Assembly (NCBI GenBank): GCA_036346205.1
Contig: JARFJB010001947.1
Location: forward strand, 62,001-126,000
Length of the DNA: 64,000 bases
DNA from: Vesta saturnalis
Lineage: Eukaryota; Arthropoda; Insecta; Coleoptera; Lampyridae
Direction: 5' to 3'
Below, piece after piece: positions 21,549-33,459 of this stretch. Numbering within the stretch: position 1 is the first letter of the stretch; every line of letters begins with the position of its first letter. The position numbers were made by a program, and so were the translations under genes. The notes beneath the pieces are model-generated. The model was not told the DNA's origin. It did no database searches and saw nothing but the letters and a program-made list of their open reading frames with translations.

Positions 21549-21742
21549 CAATTATAATTTTTACATTTAATTATAAAAGTATATCTTTGTAATTTAATTA
21601 ATATTTACTAACTATAATAAAAATGTATTTGTTATTGTTGTTATAAGTATAAGTGAAAGGTGTCAATTGAAATTACTTATAGGTAATTAGTAATCGATTA
21701 TTATTTTTATTATACAAAAGTTGCATTTCTTCACAAATTATA

Positions 21743-22020
21743 TAATGTTAAAGCAGTGTTGAGAACCACTGGCATTTTATTATACCTATTGAATTTCTAT
21801 TCTACCTGCATCTGATTCTTATTGCCTTGTCATTATGTGTGAAAGTTGCAAACGCTTTTGTTCGGCAGAAATAGAGGCATTATTCATAATATATCCATCT
21901 TTCTTTGTCACGTACAATAAGTACGAGACAGCAAAGCATTAAGGCGGTTTCAAGCACAATAGAACCATATATTGACAATCCTCCTTGTTAATCCGATATC
22001 CGTTCAGTTCTACCGGACAG

Positions 22021-22023
<3 letters not shown>
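21743..22023 (-). repeat. Right terminal inverted repeat of DDE transposon
   Basis: Mirror of 20177-20457. It is followed at once by TTATATATATA, giving TA-rich flanks on both sides. Confidence 0.9.
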
Positions 22024-22070
<47 letters not shown>

Positions 22071-22159
22071 GATTATTAATAATGGGCAATTTACAAACTG
22101 CTTTTACTTCATTTGTTTTCCTAACAATTGATAACCTAATGATATCTTAATGTATACCT

Positions 22160-22680
22160 ATTAGAATTAATAGATAATTAAATTTATATGGGCAGGTAGA
22201 ACAGATTACAGTATAATACAATTCAAGTAGATCACCGCTTGCGGTAGACCGCATACTACAATGGCACCTAACATTTTTTATAATAAGCTCATGAAAAATA
22301 AAATAAACTTCATGTTAAATAGATAGAAGTAGACATAAACGCATATTAACTGAAATTTCCAAGGTCATCTGCTTCTATAAGATATCAATAATACGATTTA
22401 ATCAGTTGCACTCATATTTAATTTTTAGTCTTACCTTACGCTACCTGTAATAATTTTAATAACATTTTTAGGATAATTATGCAATCGCTTCATAATAAAC
22501 TCATTACGAAAAATAACATCACACTGTAAAGCAAAAACAGTTATCCTTGTCAGAATGACACTCAATGCTCGTGTTAGATAGATAGAAGTAGACATAAACG
22601 TATGTTAACTTTAAAAAAATATATCAAGGAGATCTGCTTCTATAATTTTAAATTTGTTATATTAAAACAAGAATTTAAAA
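22160..22680. repeat. Inverted copy of repeat family R17
   Basis: Contains GTCTTACCTTACGCTACCTG, GGATAATTATGCAATCGCTTC and AAAAACAGTTATCCTTGTC, the reverse complement of 17660-17960. GGTAGACCGCATACTACAATGGCACC at 22240 mirrors the 18975-19000 area. It gives the 17.6-22.7 kb interval a large inverted symmetry around the Merlin and DDE elements. Confidence 0.85.
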
Positions 22681-22689
22681 CATTAAGAT

Positions 22690-24500
22690 AAGGTAATATC
22701 AACATATAGAAAGGCAAGGGTTGTACCAGACTTTTGGCCTATCAGAGATATAAATGAAGATACTTACTGTAAATTGAAAGCTTTTTTTTATCAATAGGTC
22801 GTCAGAAATCCAGACATAATATCCACAGCCTGAAATAAATATGCTTGGATCAGGCGCCATTCATTTTTTATCAAATAATTAAAATAAGAAAAAACGAAAA
22901 AATTGTACTTTAATATCATATGTAAACTTACTAGATAGTCCAACAACTGTATTCATTTGTACATTCAATAAGTCAAAAGAATATCTGCTGATTAACGTCA
23001 GCATAAATGCAAATAAAATTGTGCTTAAACTTTTTTCAAAGTTTTAGGATAGTAAACTAATTCTTAATCGATACATAAAAACCATACATAAAATATAACC
23101 TATATCTACGTAGAATTACTTCAAAATACAAGTTTAATTTGAATCTTAATAAGAATAATGTAATAACTTAAGTTTATGGCCTTGTCAGTAAAATAACAAG
23201 AATGTAGATAGGTTATGCACCTGTGTATTTATATTGGAAAATACTAAATAACTGATCATGTATTTTCTGTTCATTAACATTGTATTAACTTTCTTGAAAG
23301 ATATTATGGCTAGCTTTATTTTAATGTCTTTTAATACATTTTTCTAATTTATCCACTTAATATAGTCATTTGTACAAAAAGGGTATATACTTACGTTTTT
23401 CACATTGAACATAAGAGTAACGTGTTATATTGAAATGATCTTGCTGCAGAAAAACATCAGATGATTTATAATTTTAGAAAGCTTCGTTTGTTCGTGATGA
23501 CAAGGCATAATATTAATATAAAGGTACGATAATATCAACAATTTAATAATGTAGATAGAAACGCACTGTATTACGCACCTAAACCAAAACAAACCAGGTT
23601 TGCTGTTACTACAATATACTGGCACATTAAACAGCAACCAACAACGTTTATTGCTTCAATATTTAATGATACACCAAAAACCGAAGGTATCATCTAAGTT
23701 TTGTACTCTCTATATAATAGAAACGCAGATTGAACAAGTGGCGCACTTTGTCCACGCCTCCTTCAATATGAAATCAAACCATGAATATACACCTTCAAAC
23801 TACGTAATTAGGAATTTCTTAACGCACAGAGGAATTTTCCTTTAAAAAATAGTAAATTAATACAAAATTGTAATAAAGGGTAACATACCTCTTTAGAGAC
23901 ACACGAAAGGCATGCTAACGCGATGTAAACGGAAATGAAACTATCACCAGGCTGCGCACAAAATGTACATGGGTGTGGCTAGATACCGACTACATATAGG
24001 TAAAATATGCCGTGCTATTACAAATTATGTATAATACTAAGCAGAGAGAATCAATACATTCACTAAAATATAATTAGTAAAAGAAGAAGTGCCACAATGT
24101 GCTTAAATATACAGAAAATGCTACAAATAAATTTACAAACAACTGCATAAACCCATAATTTTAATACAGGTAACGATAGCCAAAAAATTGGCTGTTACAT
24201 ATTCCACTCAATCACAAATCAACAATAAAGAAAATGAGTAATACCCAGAAGAATTCTAAACTAAGCGACACGTTATCTGAAGAGTTTCAACCCACACTAT
24301 CATCACCCAAGCATACAGCATACTTACTGCATTTGCTGCCACAGGCGTACCCATAATCAAACTGAACAACATCAACCCGAAAAAGGATAATAAACTGGAT
24401 TAACACTTGAAGCTGAACTAAAACTGAAAATGTAAATTAACCCTACCTAACCATGATAAACCATATTTGCCTATACACAAAAACACATAAAAATTGGGTT
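22690..24500. other. No gene or element recognised
   Basis: AT-rich sequence with only short chance frames. Nothing with domain-like content was seen. Confidence 0.5.
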
Positions 24501-24508
24501 TCAAGTTC

Positions 24509-24552
<44 letters not shown>

Positions 24553-24561
24553 TATTAAAAT

Positions 24562-24670
24562 ACAAGTTACAGAAGGCCTTCACTCCAGCACTAGTCGAAA
24601 ATTCGTACACGAGCCGCCTAGTAGCGAGTGTAGGAGTTGACTAGTGATGAAAAGACCTTCTGCAACGTGT
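24562..24670. repeat. Imperfect hairpin (MITE-like)
   Basis: The arms ACAAGTTACAGAAGGCCTTC...ACTAGTCG and, reverse-complemented, ACACGTTGCAGAAGGTCTTT...ACTAGTCA pair over about 33 bp with a few mismatches around a GC-richer loop. A (TA)n tract (24512-24549) lies just upstream. It ends about 190 bp before a tyrosine-recombinase-like N-terminal ORF, which may share a mobile unit with it. Confidence 0.55.
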
Positions 24671-24860
24671 ACTTTATACTTTTCTACATTTCGTGCCTAT
24701 TTTTATAGTTTTTCATTAAATAATGTTGAAATTTTACAAGAATTCATCTGGCGGAATTTTTTGTTATTTTTTTGATGTTGGCATCTCTGACATTTAACAA
24801 ATGTCAACATTGAAATTTTAAATAAGTTTCGAATTTGAACATATTATACCATTCTTCAAA

Positions 24861-25004
24861 ATGTCCGACCAAGAGTTGCTAGAGTCACTAACTCCACCAG
24901 AACTACGGGAAGTAGCCAAAAATACAGTTAAAAACATAGTATCCTTAAAATTTAAGGCAATCTACGAAAAAGGGTATGCGAAATTCGCAAATTGGTGTAC
25001 GTAA
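24861..25004 (+). pseudogene. N-terminal fragment of tyrosine-recombinase-like protein
   Basis: A 47-residue frame from ATG 24861 to TAA 25002-25004, beginning MSDQELLESLTPPELREVA and ending in AIYEKGYAKFANWC. The Y-x2-F-x2-WC pattern is the N-terminal core-binding start of the tyrosine-recombinase-like proteins common in insect and cnidarian genomes (Crypton-related). The following lysine run and frames suggest a frameshift and then loss of homology. A C-terminal relative lies at 43650-45223. Confidence 0.5.
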
Positions 25005-25192
25005 AAAAAAGTTACCACTATAATAGAGAACGTTGTTATATCATTTAAAAGCAATATTAAAATGAGCTCATTCTAACAGAACTTTTCGGTGTTGGAATGG
25101 AACTATTCTATTGTCCAAATATAGAAAGGCATTTATCAACGGTTTAACAATGTCAAAGTACACTACTTAACCTGAAATAACTTCTAAATTAG

Positions 25193-25194
<2 letters not shown>

Positions 25195-25250
<56 letters not shown>

Positions 25251-25269
25251 TTTTTTTTTTTTTTTTTTG
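25195..25269. repeat. (TA)n followed by poly-T
   Basis: About 50 bp of TA repeat, CATA, then a run of T. It could be the border of a minus-strand poly-A-tailed retroelement, but no coding part adjoins it. Confidence 0.8.
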
Positions 25270-25927
25270 TATCGTTGCTACGCTGGTGATTTTGTCTTTC
25301 ATGTAAAGGTATTTATAAAAAATTTTAGCAATTTGTATTATAGGATATAAAACAGAGGAGCTATGAAAGATGTGGCAACGTTATTGCCGTAAAATCGCCG
25401 TTCTCTTCGTAGTGAGAGCTACACATCTAAACAAATCGCATAACTGCTGTGTCAATTAAGTTTTACAGGTTAGATAAACTAGACAAAAATTCTAATTATT
25501 CGTAATATAAATGCAACCATCTTGTTTCATTTGAATTGTCACTGATCTCAAAGTTATTTCAAGCACCAATCTTTTAATAAATACTCTTTAGGTCAAAAAT
25601 AAGATCAAGAGCATTTATTAAAATTCTTCAAAGCTTCTACATGCAAAAAGTTGTTTTTAAGAACTGGTAGAGTAATTAGTATTTACAAAAAATTTAAATT
25701 AGTGCATTTATAATACAGATAATAAAATACTTCTCTTTTTTGGGTTTTTTAATGGTGCATTTTAAATTATACAATCTAAACGTTCGGATAACACTTACAG
25801 TTATTTTCATCACATTTACAGAAGAACTGAAAATGGTCTGCGTATTCAAATACATATTACTAAGAAGTATTAGAAAACACCGGTAAAAATCTTTTATATT
25901 TACATTTAAAAATTTCATCTATATTGA

Positions 25928-27376
25928 ATAAAGAAGATTGGGATAAAATTGATTCTATAACGTTTAAATCTATGGAAATAAATTTTGACAACCCATGTCA
26001 ACGTCAAAAAGAAAAATTTAATAAATTATACAAACAACAAAATAATAAACCATCTAATGATTATAAAAAAAACAGTAATAAACCTTTCTGGTAATGTTGC
26101 TTCAGATTATGCTATTGAAGCGCTTTCTAAAGGAGGAAATTTTGCGATAACACCAAGAGTAGTAACTTTTGAAGATATAATTTCCAATATCGAAAACTCC
26201 ATTAAATTATTACCTTTTGATGCTGCTAATAAAAGTTAGATATAACACCGTTAACATCTTACGTAAAACTAAACCTCCAAAGAGTAACTTATCCTTTCGT
26301 CAACGACGTGCTTTACATGATCTGTAACGCAATGAAAGTATAATAATATTAAAATCAGATAAAGGTAATGCAACTATTATATTAAATATGAACGATTATA
26401 ACGTTAAAATAGAACAATTGTTGGAACCAGAGAGTTATCGTGAAATACCAAAAGATCCAACAAAAAGGCTTCTTTTAAAAAACTAAAGAACTGACTAAAA
26501 CATCATTTATTCCTGAAGAAATAAAAAAGAAACTAACTAACTATGAAGCTATTTCACCAAAACTATATGGTTTACCAAAAATTCATAAACCTAGTATTCC
26601 TTTAAGGCATATTGTTAGTGCAATTGGTTCTCCTACATATAGCCTTGCAAAACATCTTACATTTTTATTACAACCTCTTATAGGAAAAACACCCCATTAC
26701 ATTAAAGATTTTGCCGACTCTGTTGAAACAGTGCATAGTTTCAAAATTGAAGAAGGTGATATAATGGTTAGTTTGGATAATGTTTCAATTTTTACAAAAG
26801 TGCCTCTAAAAGGAACTATTGAATACATTGATCATCTTTTTCCAAAGGACATAACCATTCTTTTTCAGCACTGTTTCACTACAACTTATTTTCAATGGAA
26901 TAGTAAATTTTATGAACAGATTGAAGGTAGTCCTCTTAGTCCTGTTATAGCTAATTTTTACATGGAAAAATTTGAAACATTAGCGTTACAAAATACACCT
27001 AAAAAACCTTTAGTTTGGTACAGATATGTATATATTTGTTATTTGGAGACATGGAGAAGAGGCACTGCATGAGTTTTTGGTTTTTATATATGGTATACAT
27101 CCTAGTATTCAGTTTACCATGGAAAAAGAAACTAATGGAAGTTTACCATCTCTTGACATATTAATATCTAAAAATAATAATTTACTATCTTTTAAGGTTT
27201 ACAGGAAGCCGACATACACTGATAGATACCTTCATAAATTACCCAACCCCCATCCACGTCAAAAAATTGGTGTAATTCAATCTTTAGTAGATTTTAATAG
27301 GTTTTTTGCTGTTTTCCTAGAACTTGAAGGAAATGCTATACCAATTATATGTGAAATTACCACAGCACTAATTTAA
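25928..27376 (+). pseudogene. Penelope-like element reverse transcriptase
   Basis: Ordered Penelope RT signatures appear: GGNFAITPR and FEDIISNIENSI (26129-26210), KGNATIILNMNDYNV (about 26362), PKLYGLPKIHKP (about 26560), IMVSLDNVSIFTKVPL (about 26763), EGSPLSPVIANFYMEKFE (about 26925), WYRYV, then HPSIQFTMEKE, LPSLDILI and VYRKPTYTDRYLH with HPRQK. The catalytic YVDD equivalent is lost in a frame break at about 27020-27040 (WYRYVYICYLE). Five or more stops or shifts occur. The GIY-YIG endonuclease that usually follows is not recognisable. These elements replicate by target-primed reverse transcription. Confidence 0.85.
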
Positions 27377-27836
27377 CATAAGTAGTTGAAATTAAGATTA
27401 AAATTAAAAAATTACAAAAAACGTTCTGCATTATGCTTTTCATTGTAACACTTGCACTTATTGATAAACATATCTCTTTGTTAGATTCAACTGGATTATT
27501 TTATTTGATGTCATGTTTATATTTGTGAATGCTTCTATTATTTTGAAATTAAACTTTTTCACAACTTTACACTTACATCATAACTTGATTAAAGTTTGCT
27601 AAATGTGTTTTTTAGCTGACATTTTTCATTGTTAGCTTTCGCCGTTAGAGAGTGTTCTGATTTGTCAGTTTAACAATATTTAATTTTTAATGACCTAGTT
27701 ATTCTTTACTAAAATTTTAATTTATAGTTGACTTTATACGTTTCTCAAACTGTTATGTTGATAGCAGGCTGATGTTTATGTTTTAATTTTTCAACTTTGA
27801 CAAAATTGTTCTTTAACAATTTTAAAGATATTACTA

Positions 27837-27880
27837 CTGACGAAGATAACTGTAGGTGTTATCGAAACGTTTAGATTGTC
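27837..27880 (+). ncRNA. Hammerhead-ribozyme-like motif 3' of Penelope element
   Basis: CTGACGA (27837-27843) is followed by a perfect 6-bp stem (GATAAC 27845-27850 with GTTATC 27858-27863), GAAA (27864-27867), and GTC (27878-27880) as possible cleavage triplet. This is the hammerhead core order, and Penelope-like elements are known to carry hammerheads in their terminal repeats. Against it: one extra A (27844) sits between the core and stem II, stem III is only about 3 bp, and stem I pairs poorly. Probably a degenerate copy. Confidence 0.45.
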
Positions 27881-27899
27881 TAATTTAAAAATACACCAT

Positions 27900-28780
27900 T
27901 GTGTATATTGTTTTCACAAATAAGGATACTTTATAGAAGGCGCTAAAATATACTTTATGAATATTTCATGACCATTAAGTTCATCAAAAAAAATTCAAAA
28001 AAGATTTAATACTAATAAATTTTAGATAAGATTTCGTAATGAAAGTTTCCTGTAGGATAATAAACAAACACTAAAAAATCAAAAAGGGACCTAAAAGACT
28101 GTAAATGGTTAAAAAAAGTATACACAAGGTAATATTCAATTTTAAGTAAGCTATTGTTATATAGATTTCTCGTATGAGACTAAATCAGCCTTAAAAATCA
28201 ATTTATTTAATTGAAAAATTTGATGTGGCAAATGATAAATAATGCATTAATGAGTTTAAAATTCATACATTATTTTACTTAATAATTTTTCTATTTAAAA
28301 TTTTAAATTATACTATACAAAGATCGATTTAATCCATTCACAAAGATAATACAACACAAGAGAGGTCTATGTAAACAAATAGTTAAGTTTTACAGCTTAG
28401 TTTATTCCACAGATTCAAAAGAACATGAATTCAAATCAGAACACTGTCATGAATCGCAATATTCCTATAAAATGTGTGACTGTACTGTATTGACCTTTAG
28501 TATGTGTATCTAGCAAATTCGGCTATATAAACCAATTTTTATTGATACATAAGTGCAAAATCTTTATCTGCACAAGAAATAAGGTTTTTTTCGTAGGGAA
28601 ATAGTACTAGTCTACACACTTGTTCAATCCCTTGTACAATAATAGAAGTATAATTTTAATTTTAATAACATTGCTTTTTTCGTGTATAGCGTAAATACTT
28701 TATACAATGAAATATAAACTAAAACATATCTAAATCTTTTTATATGTAATCAATATGTTATCAATTCGTGATGTTACTGC
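27900..28780. other. Non-coding AT-rich sequence
   Basis: No gene, RNA or repeat recognised. Confidence 0.4.
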
Positions 28781-29269
28781 TTTTGATTTTATAAATGAAT
28801 CCTGGTGCTGAGTGAACTGTAACAGAAAGAAAAAAATTGGACCTGTATGTTAATTGTTGTTATAGAAAAAAAAAGAAATGATATTAGAAAATGACAAAAA
28901 AAAGTGATCTGATTAATTATTTTTTGTATCATACAAAAAGAAGAATTTTAATATAAAAACATTCTAAAATAAATTCCAAGTTTACAATTTTCAAATGCAG
29001 TTGTATTATCAATTTTGGAGGGGGTACATATTCGCTTTGGCAAGATAAAAAAACAGTTAGATTTAATGCAAAAAAGTCCTTATCACTTCTGTTTCTTTAC
29101 ACCTATCCTTATAGTGTATTATCAGATGTGGAAAAGAACCCTGCTGATGTGTGAACTGTAAAAGAAAGAAAGACATATTAGACTGATATATATTAATTGC
29201 TGCTCTAGAAAAAAAAAGAATAACGCAAAAAGACGTAAGTTAAAGAAAAAGATAGAAAAATTAAGAATG

Positions 29270-29270
<1 letters not shown>
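28780..29270. repeat. Diverged direct duplication, about 340-bp offset
   Basis: CCTGGTGCTGAGTGAACTGTAACAG...TTAATTGTTGTTATAGAAAA at about 28801 resembles CCCTGCTGATGTGTGAACTGTAAAAG...TTAATTGCTGCTCTAGAAAA at about 29140. A (TA)n of about 70 bp starts right after the second copy. Confidence 0.6.

Positions 29271-29271
<1 letters not shown>

Positions 29272-29342
<71 letters not shown>
29272..29342. repeat. (TA)n microsatellite
   Basis: About 71 bp of pure TA. Confidence 0.95.
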
Positions 29343-29344
<2 letters not shown>

Positions 29345-29349
<5 letters not shown>

Positions 29350-30259
29350 AGCAATTGAAGAGATATTTATAAATTTGAATTAAAAACAGGTCGTTGGTAT
29401 TTACAAACACCAAGTAATGATTATAAATGGAAATGTATTAGCGTATAATAAATACTACCTTTGCGCATCTCAATACTTATAAGAATGTTTGGAAAATGCT
29501 GTTTTACGTAATTAATACATGTAATGGTGAAGTTTTATTTGGGTTTAATAATGAAAGTATTATTAAAATAAATGCAAACGAAGACATCGTTAATTCGTAT
29601 TCAGAATCTACATTTGAAAGAAGTATTGTTAATGTATAAACAATCAATCATAAATTGAATGCTAATATTGAAATATGTAAATTACGTGTAAAATGCATAA
29701 ACTATATGAGTGAAAAACAAGTTCTATATATGTATGGAAGATGTAAATTTTTAACAATAAAGTGTAAGTATTCAAATAAAGGCGCTCTGTATTAATTTTT
29801 ATATATAAATGTAAATGATTTATGCTTACCAAATAGAAAGTAGTTATCCAAGCCATAATATATCCAAAAAAAATTCACAATATATCCAGATGCACTAGAA
29901 GTACAGATACACACATCATAATGTTGATACTTGCACTTTTTCATTGTTTTGACGTAATATTACTGCAATAGTTGTTATTAATTGCACCGAACGTTAAAGG
30001 GAACTAAAATGAAGTAGGGCACGAAAGTGTATATATAGAGAAGACAAATTTGTAATTTATTAAGCCATTATATGACATATAATGTAGCATTGTAATTGAG
30101 TGGTTTTGTCCTTGCATGATGTTTGCCTTTTATGGTAATGCACTAAATTTTTTTCAAAAACAGTACACCTGCAACCTTGTTTTGCAGTATAAATACGAGA
30201 CATTTTTTGGTCAGGTATCAGTATTCCAACAAAGTGAACTGACAACATGTGATAGAATA

Positions 30260-30307
<48 letters not shown>

Positions 30308-30370
30308 ATTTTTGATACAGTAAAATGTTTGTGCATTTCAAATCAATTAATTTTAATTTTCATAGACAAT
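29345..30370. other. Non-coding, with a (TA)n at about 30262-30302
   Basis: Short frames only; no supported gene. Confidence 0.4.
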
Positions 30371-30374
30371 TTTT

Positions 30375-32700
30375 TTAATCTATTTTAATTAGAATTTCTA
30401 TATGCTAATCTGAACACGTTTTAGGGTAAACAAGAAGAACGGAGTATTGTAAATTTGGTGAGATAACCTTTTTAGTATTCAATAAGATTTAAATTTTGAC
30501 ACAGTTTATTCATTAAATAGATCTAATTTGTGATCTCTTATATATCATTTCCAATTATTATTTATCATTGTTATCAATTTTTAAAATCAATTCTAATTGG
30601 ACTTTCTTTTGCTAATCTAAAATGTTTCCTAAGCTCAACAAGAAGAATAAAAAAAAGGGAGTGTTGACTTTGTTTGAAGCAAGAAGGGATAGTGAGATTC
30701 GCGACAGGTTAGTCATTAAAATAAACGTAGCTTATGATATACCTTAACTGTTTTTAAAAGAAATTTATATAACTTCAAATTATTAGGATTGAACTTTGTA
30801 CCGCCATTTTGTTTTATATCAGTTTTAGTCAGAAGCTAATTTGATAATATTAATTTTTCTAAATATCACATTTACAAATTTTAAACTGATTATTTACCTT
30901 TGTTATCATTTTTTTTAACCACTTTTTACTGGATTTTCTTTTGCTAATCTGAAAATGATTTCTAGGCTCAGCAAGAAGAATGAAGAAAAAAAAATGAGTG
31001 CCTTGGCGTTTTTTTGAAACAAGAAGGGAAAGTGAGTGAGTTGACTTTTTTATTCCTCAATCAGATTGCGACAGGTTAAGCGTTAAAATAAATGTAGTTT
31101 ATGATCTATCTTAACTGTTTTAAAAGAAATTTATATAACTTCAAATTATTAGGATTGAACTTTGTATACCCTTTTTGTTTTAGATCAGTTCTAGTCAGAA
31201 GCTAAATTGACAATATTTATTTTTTTTTAATTATTGCATTTACAAATTTTAAACTGATGTAAATTTTGGATTTGAATTAATATATAAGTAAAATTCCAGA
31301 ACGTTCATTTTTTATATTAGAATACCAATATTAGTTCTAAGAGGGATCATACATTATGTAGCTTTTTTAATATCTTAGAAGTAGAATTCTGCAAGTGTGG
31401 TCTTAGATATTTAAAGTGTTTCTAAACTTCACATTCTAAGCAGATTGATTATTTATATGATAAAATTATTGTTGAAAGTATAATTCCAGTATGTTCAACT
31501 TCTACATCTAAATCTTTTTCTAAATTTCATGGATAATGAATGAAAGTGAGTTTTCTCCAATTTTTAATCCCAAATTATCAAAAAAGAAGTATAATTTCTT
31601 AATGTATTGATTTTGTAATGCATGTATTCAAATAAATTTTAAATTGATATAGCTTAATAATTCCAGTCCGTTAATTTTTTTTCATCTTGAAATTTATTTA
31701 ATAAACTTGACCTTATAAGACGAATCATGAATTATGCAGATTTTGAAGTTTTTATTTTCTTTTAAATATAATTACAGTGTTTTCTGTTATAGGTTAGTAG
31801 GACTCAGGTAACTCAGGATAATAACAGGAATGATGATAGGGATAGTAATAACCGGAATAATGTTGGTTAATATTAAGGCAAATCAGGATAGTAATACTAA
31901 TAATAGCAGGAATATTACTAGAAGTATAGAATTTTTTTTCAAAGTTTACTAGCGTAATAATTAAATTGATTCTTTTCTAGTTTTAATCCCAAGTTAAACG
32001 TTAAAGAAAATATCATTTATACTATCGAATTAAGATATAGTTTTGCTAAGGCATAATATTTTATCAACAAAGGTTACGCTTTGGAGAAAATAATAATAAC
32101 CAGCTCGTTTTTTTAATTAATAATAAAGTAAGCTACCTTATTTTCAATTCCAAATTAACTTTTTATAATCAATCTTGCTTAAAGCAGTTTTAGTTAGAAT
32201 GTATTTATGCTAAATGTTTCCTAAATATCGCATTCTAAAATTTGTAAACTAATAGATAGATTTTCGATTTGAATTCATATATAGGTAAAATTCCAACATG
32301 TTAATTTTTTTTACATATTTTAAAGATTGTTTCTAAATTTCGCAGTTTAAGACGGATCAGGAAGTTCCTAAATACATATTCTTTTAATTTCACTAATTCC
32401 TTTTTCAGTAAAATTCCAGTATGATAATCTTATACAGTTACAGGTTTTTTCAAAAAGTGAATTCTGTGCGATTTGACTTTTTTTATAATTGTAGTTCTTT
32501 TAAGTAGCATTGTACTATGTTACTGTTCTATATTTAAATATTTTCTAAACTTCTCAGTTTAAAAAATTAAGTTCACCTCTATTTTGTAATCTCACTTTAA
32601 ATTTTTAAAAAAGAAACTGGTTCTATCCGAGTTAAAATATGTAGGCTATCATGTAATTTATTTTATTAATAAGGTATGCTTTGTTATACTTTGCAGCATA
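30375..32700. repeat. Degenerate tandem array, about 360-bp unit
   Basis: The clearest pair is about 30600-30955 and about 30955-31305, sharing TTCTTTTGCTAATCTGAAAATG, CAACAAGAAGAATAAA, TTGCGACAGGTTA, TTATATAACTTCAAATTATT and AGGATTGAACTTTGTA in the same order. Weaker copies are seen near 30390-30470 (TGCTAATCTGAACACG, CAAGAAGAACGG), 31260-31330, 32170-32310 (CAGTTTTAGTTAGAA, TTTGAATTCATATATAGGTA) and 32400. No coding content. Confidence 0.65.
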
Positions 32701-32999
32701 TTATATGTGGAAAAAAAAACATCTCGGTACAACATAGTAGTGATTCAATTAAACCAGAGTATTTGTTAAGCTACGTATAGCATTTAATGAGATAGTTTAT
32801 ACATGTATTTCGTTTTAAGTGAAAATGGGTTAGAAATGTTCACATATTTTGATCGTGTATACCATCCCTCTGAAGCGTCTCGGTAGTATAATGTACTAGG
32901 GTATTTGTTACGGACGCTGTTTTTCTTTTAGCGTTTGAAGAATTATTAATATCACGCGCATTTGTGTTCGCGCTGTGTGTGCAGGTGTATTACGCACAG

Positions 33000-33270
33000 A
33001 GAACACTTTACGTTATTCGCGTTGTTCGCGTTTGCGTTCGTTCGCGTTGCGTTCATTCGTGTTGCGTTCGCGTTCGTTCGCTTCCGTTTCGTTGCGTTCG
33101 CGTTCGCGTTCTCGGTCGCGTTCGCGTTGTTGTTCGTTCGTTCGCGTTCACGTTCACGGTCATTACGTTATTCACGATATTCACGTTCACGTTCAGTTCA
33201 CGTTATTAGTTAGTTACGTTCACGTTCACGTTTTCATCACGTTCACGTTTTACGTTTACGTTTACGTTGT
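33000..33270. repeat. GC-richer CGTTCG/CGTTCA/CGTTTA hexamer array
   Basis: About 270 bp of degenerate hexamers that change from CGTTCG to CGTTCA to CGTTTA along the array. The Arg/Ser/Val-rich frames through it are artefacts. It stands out against AT-rich surroundings. Confidence 0.85.
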
Positions 33271-33459
33271 TACGTGTTTAAACGGAGCTGGAAGAAAAGG
33301 AAAAGGAAGGTATTCTGCTTATTCGTAGCTATGAGCACCGTACTATCTCAAAAGTGTCAGTTAGGGCTTGAGAGAAGAAGGATGTTGAATATGCCGGCGC
33401 CAAAGCTCTATAGAGATAAAATTCACTGCTGTCGACTCTTGGACAGTGGTGCAGAATAG

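Larger units (their letters stand above)
20177..22023 (+). mobile_element. Internally deleted DDE (IS630/Tc1-type) transposon
   Basis: A 1.85-kb unit bounded by 281-bp terminal inverted repeats (20177-20457 and 21743-22023) starting AGCCTGTCCGGTAGAACTGA. The repeats differ by very few bases (for example GGGTATC against GGATATC), pointing to recent activity or recent replication. Both ends sit in (TA)n sequence, consistent with TA target preference. Inside is a transposase that retains N- and C-terminal parts but lacks the DDE core, so it is non-autonomous. Confidence 0.85.

Noticed and set aside
24641..24665. GATGA plus GAAA as a hammerhead ribozyme in the hairpin
   Set aside because: The core order CTGANGA, stem II, GAAA is not met; the hairpin is explained by simple inverted repeats.
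32962..33328. Arg/Ser/Phe-rich frames
   Set aside because: Translate the CGTTCG-type hexamer array.
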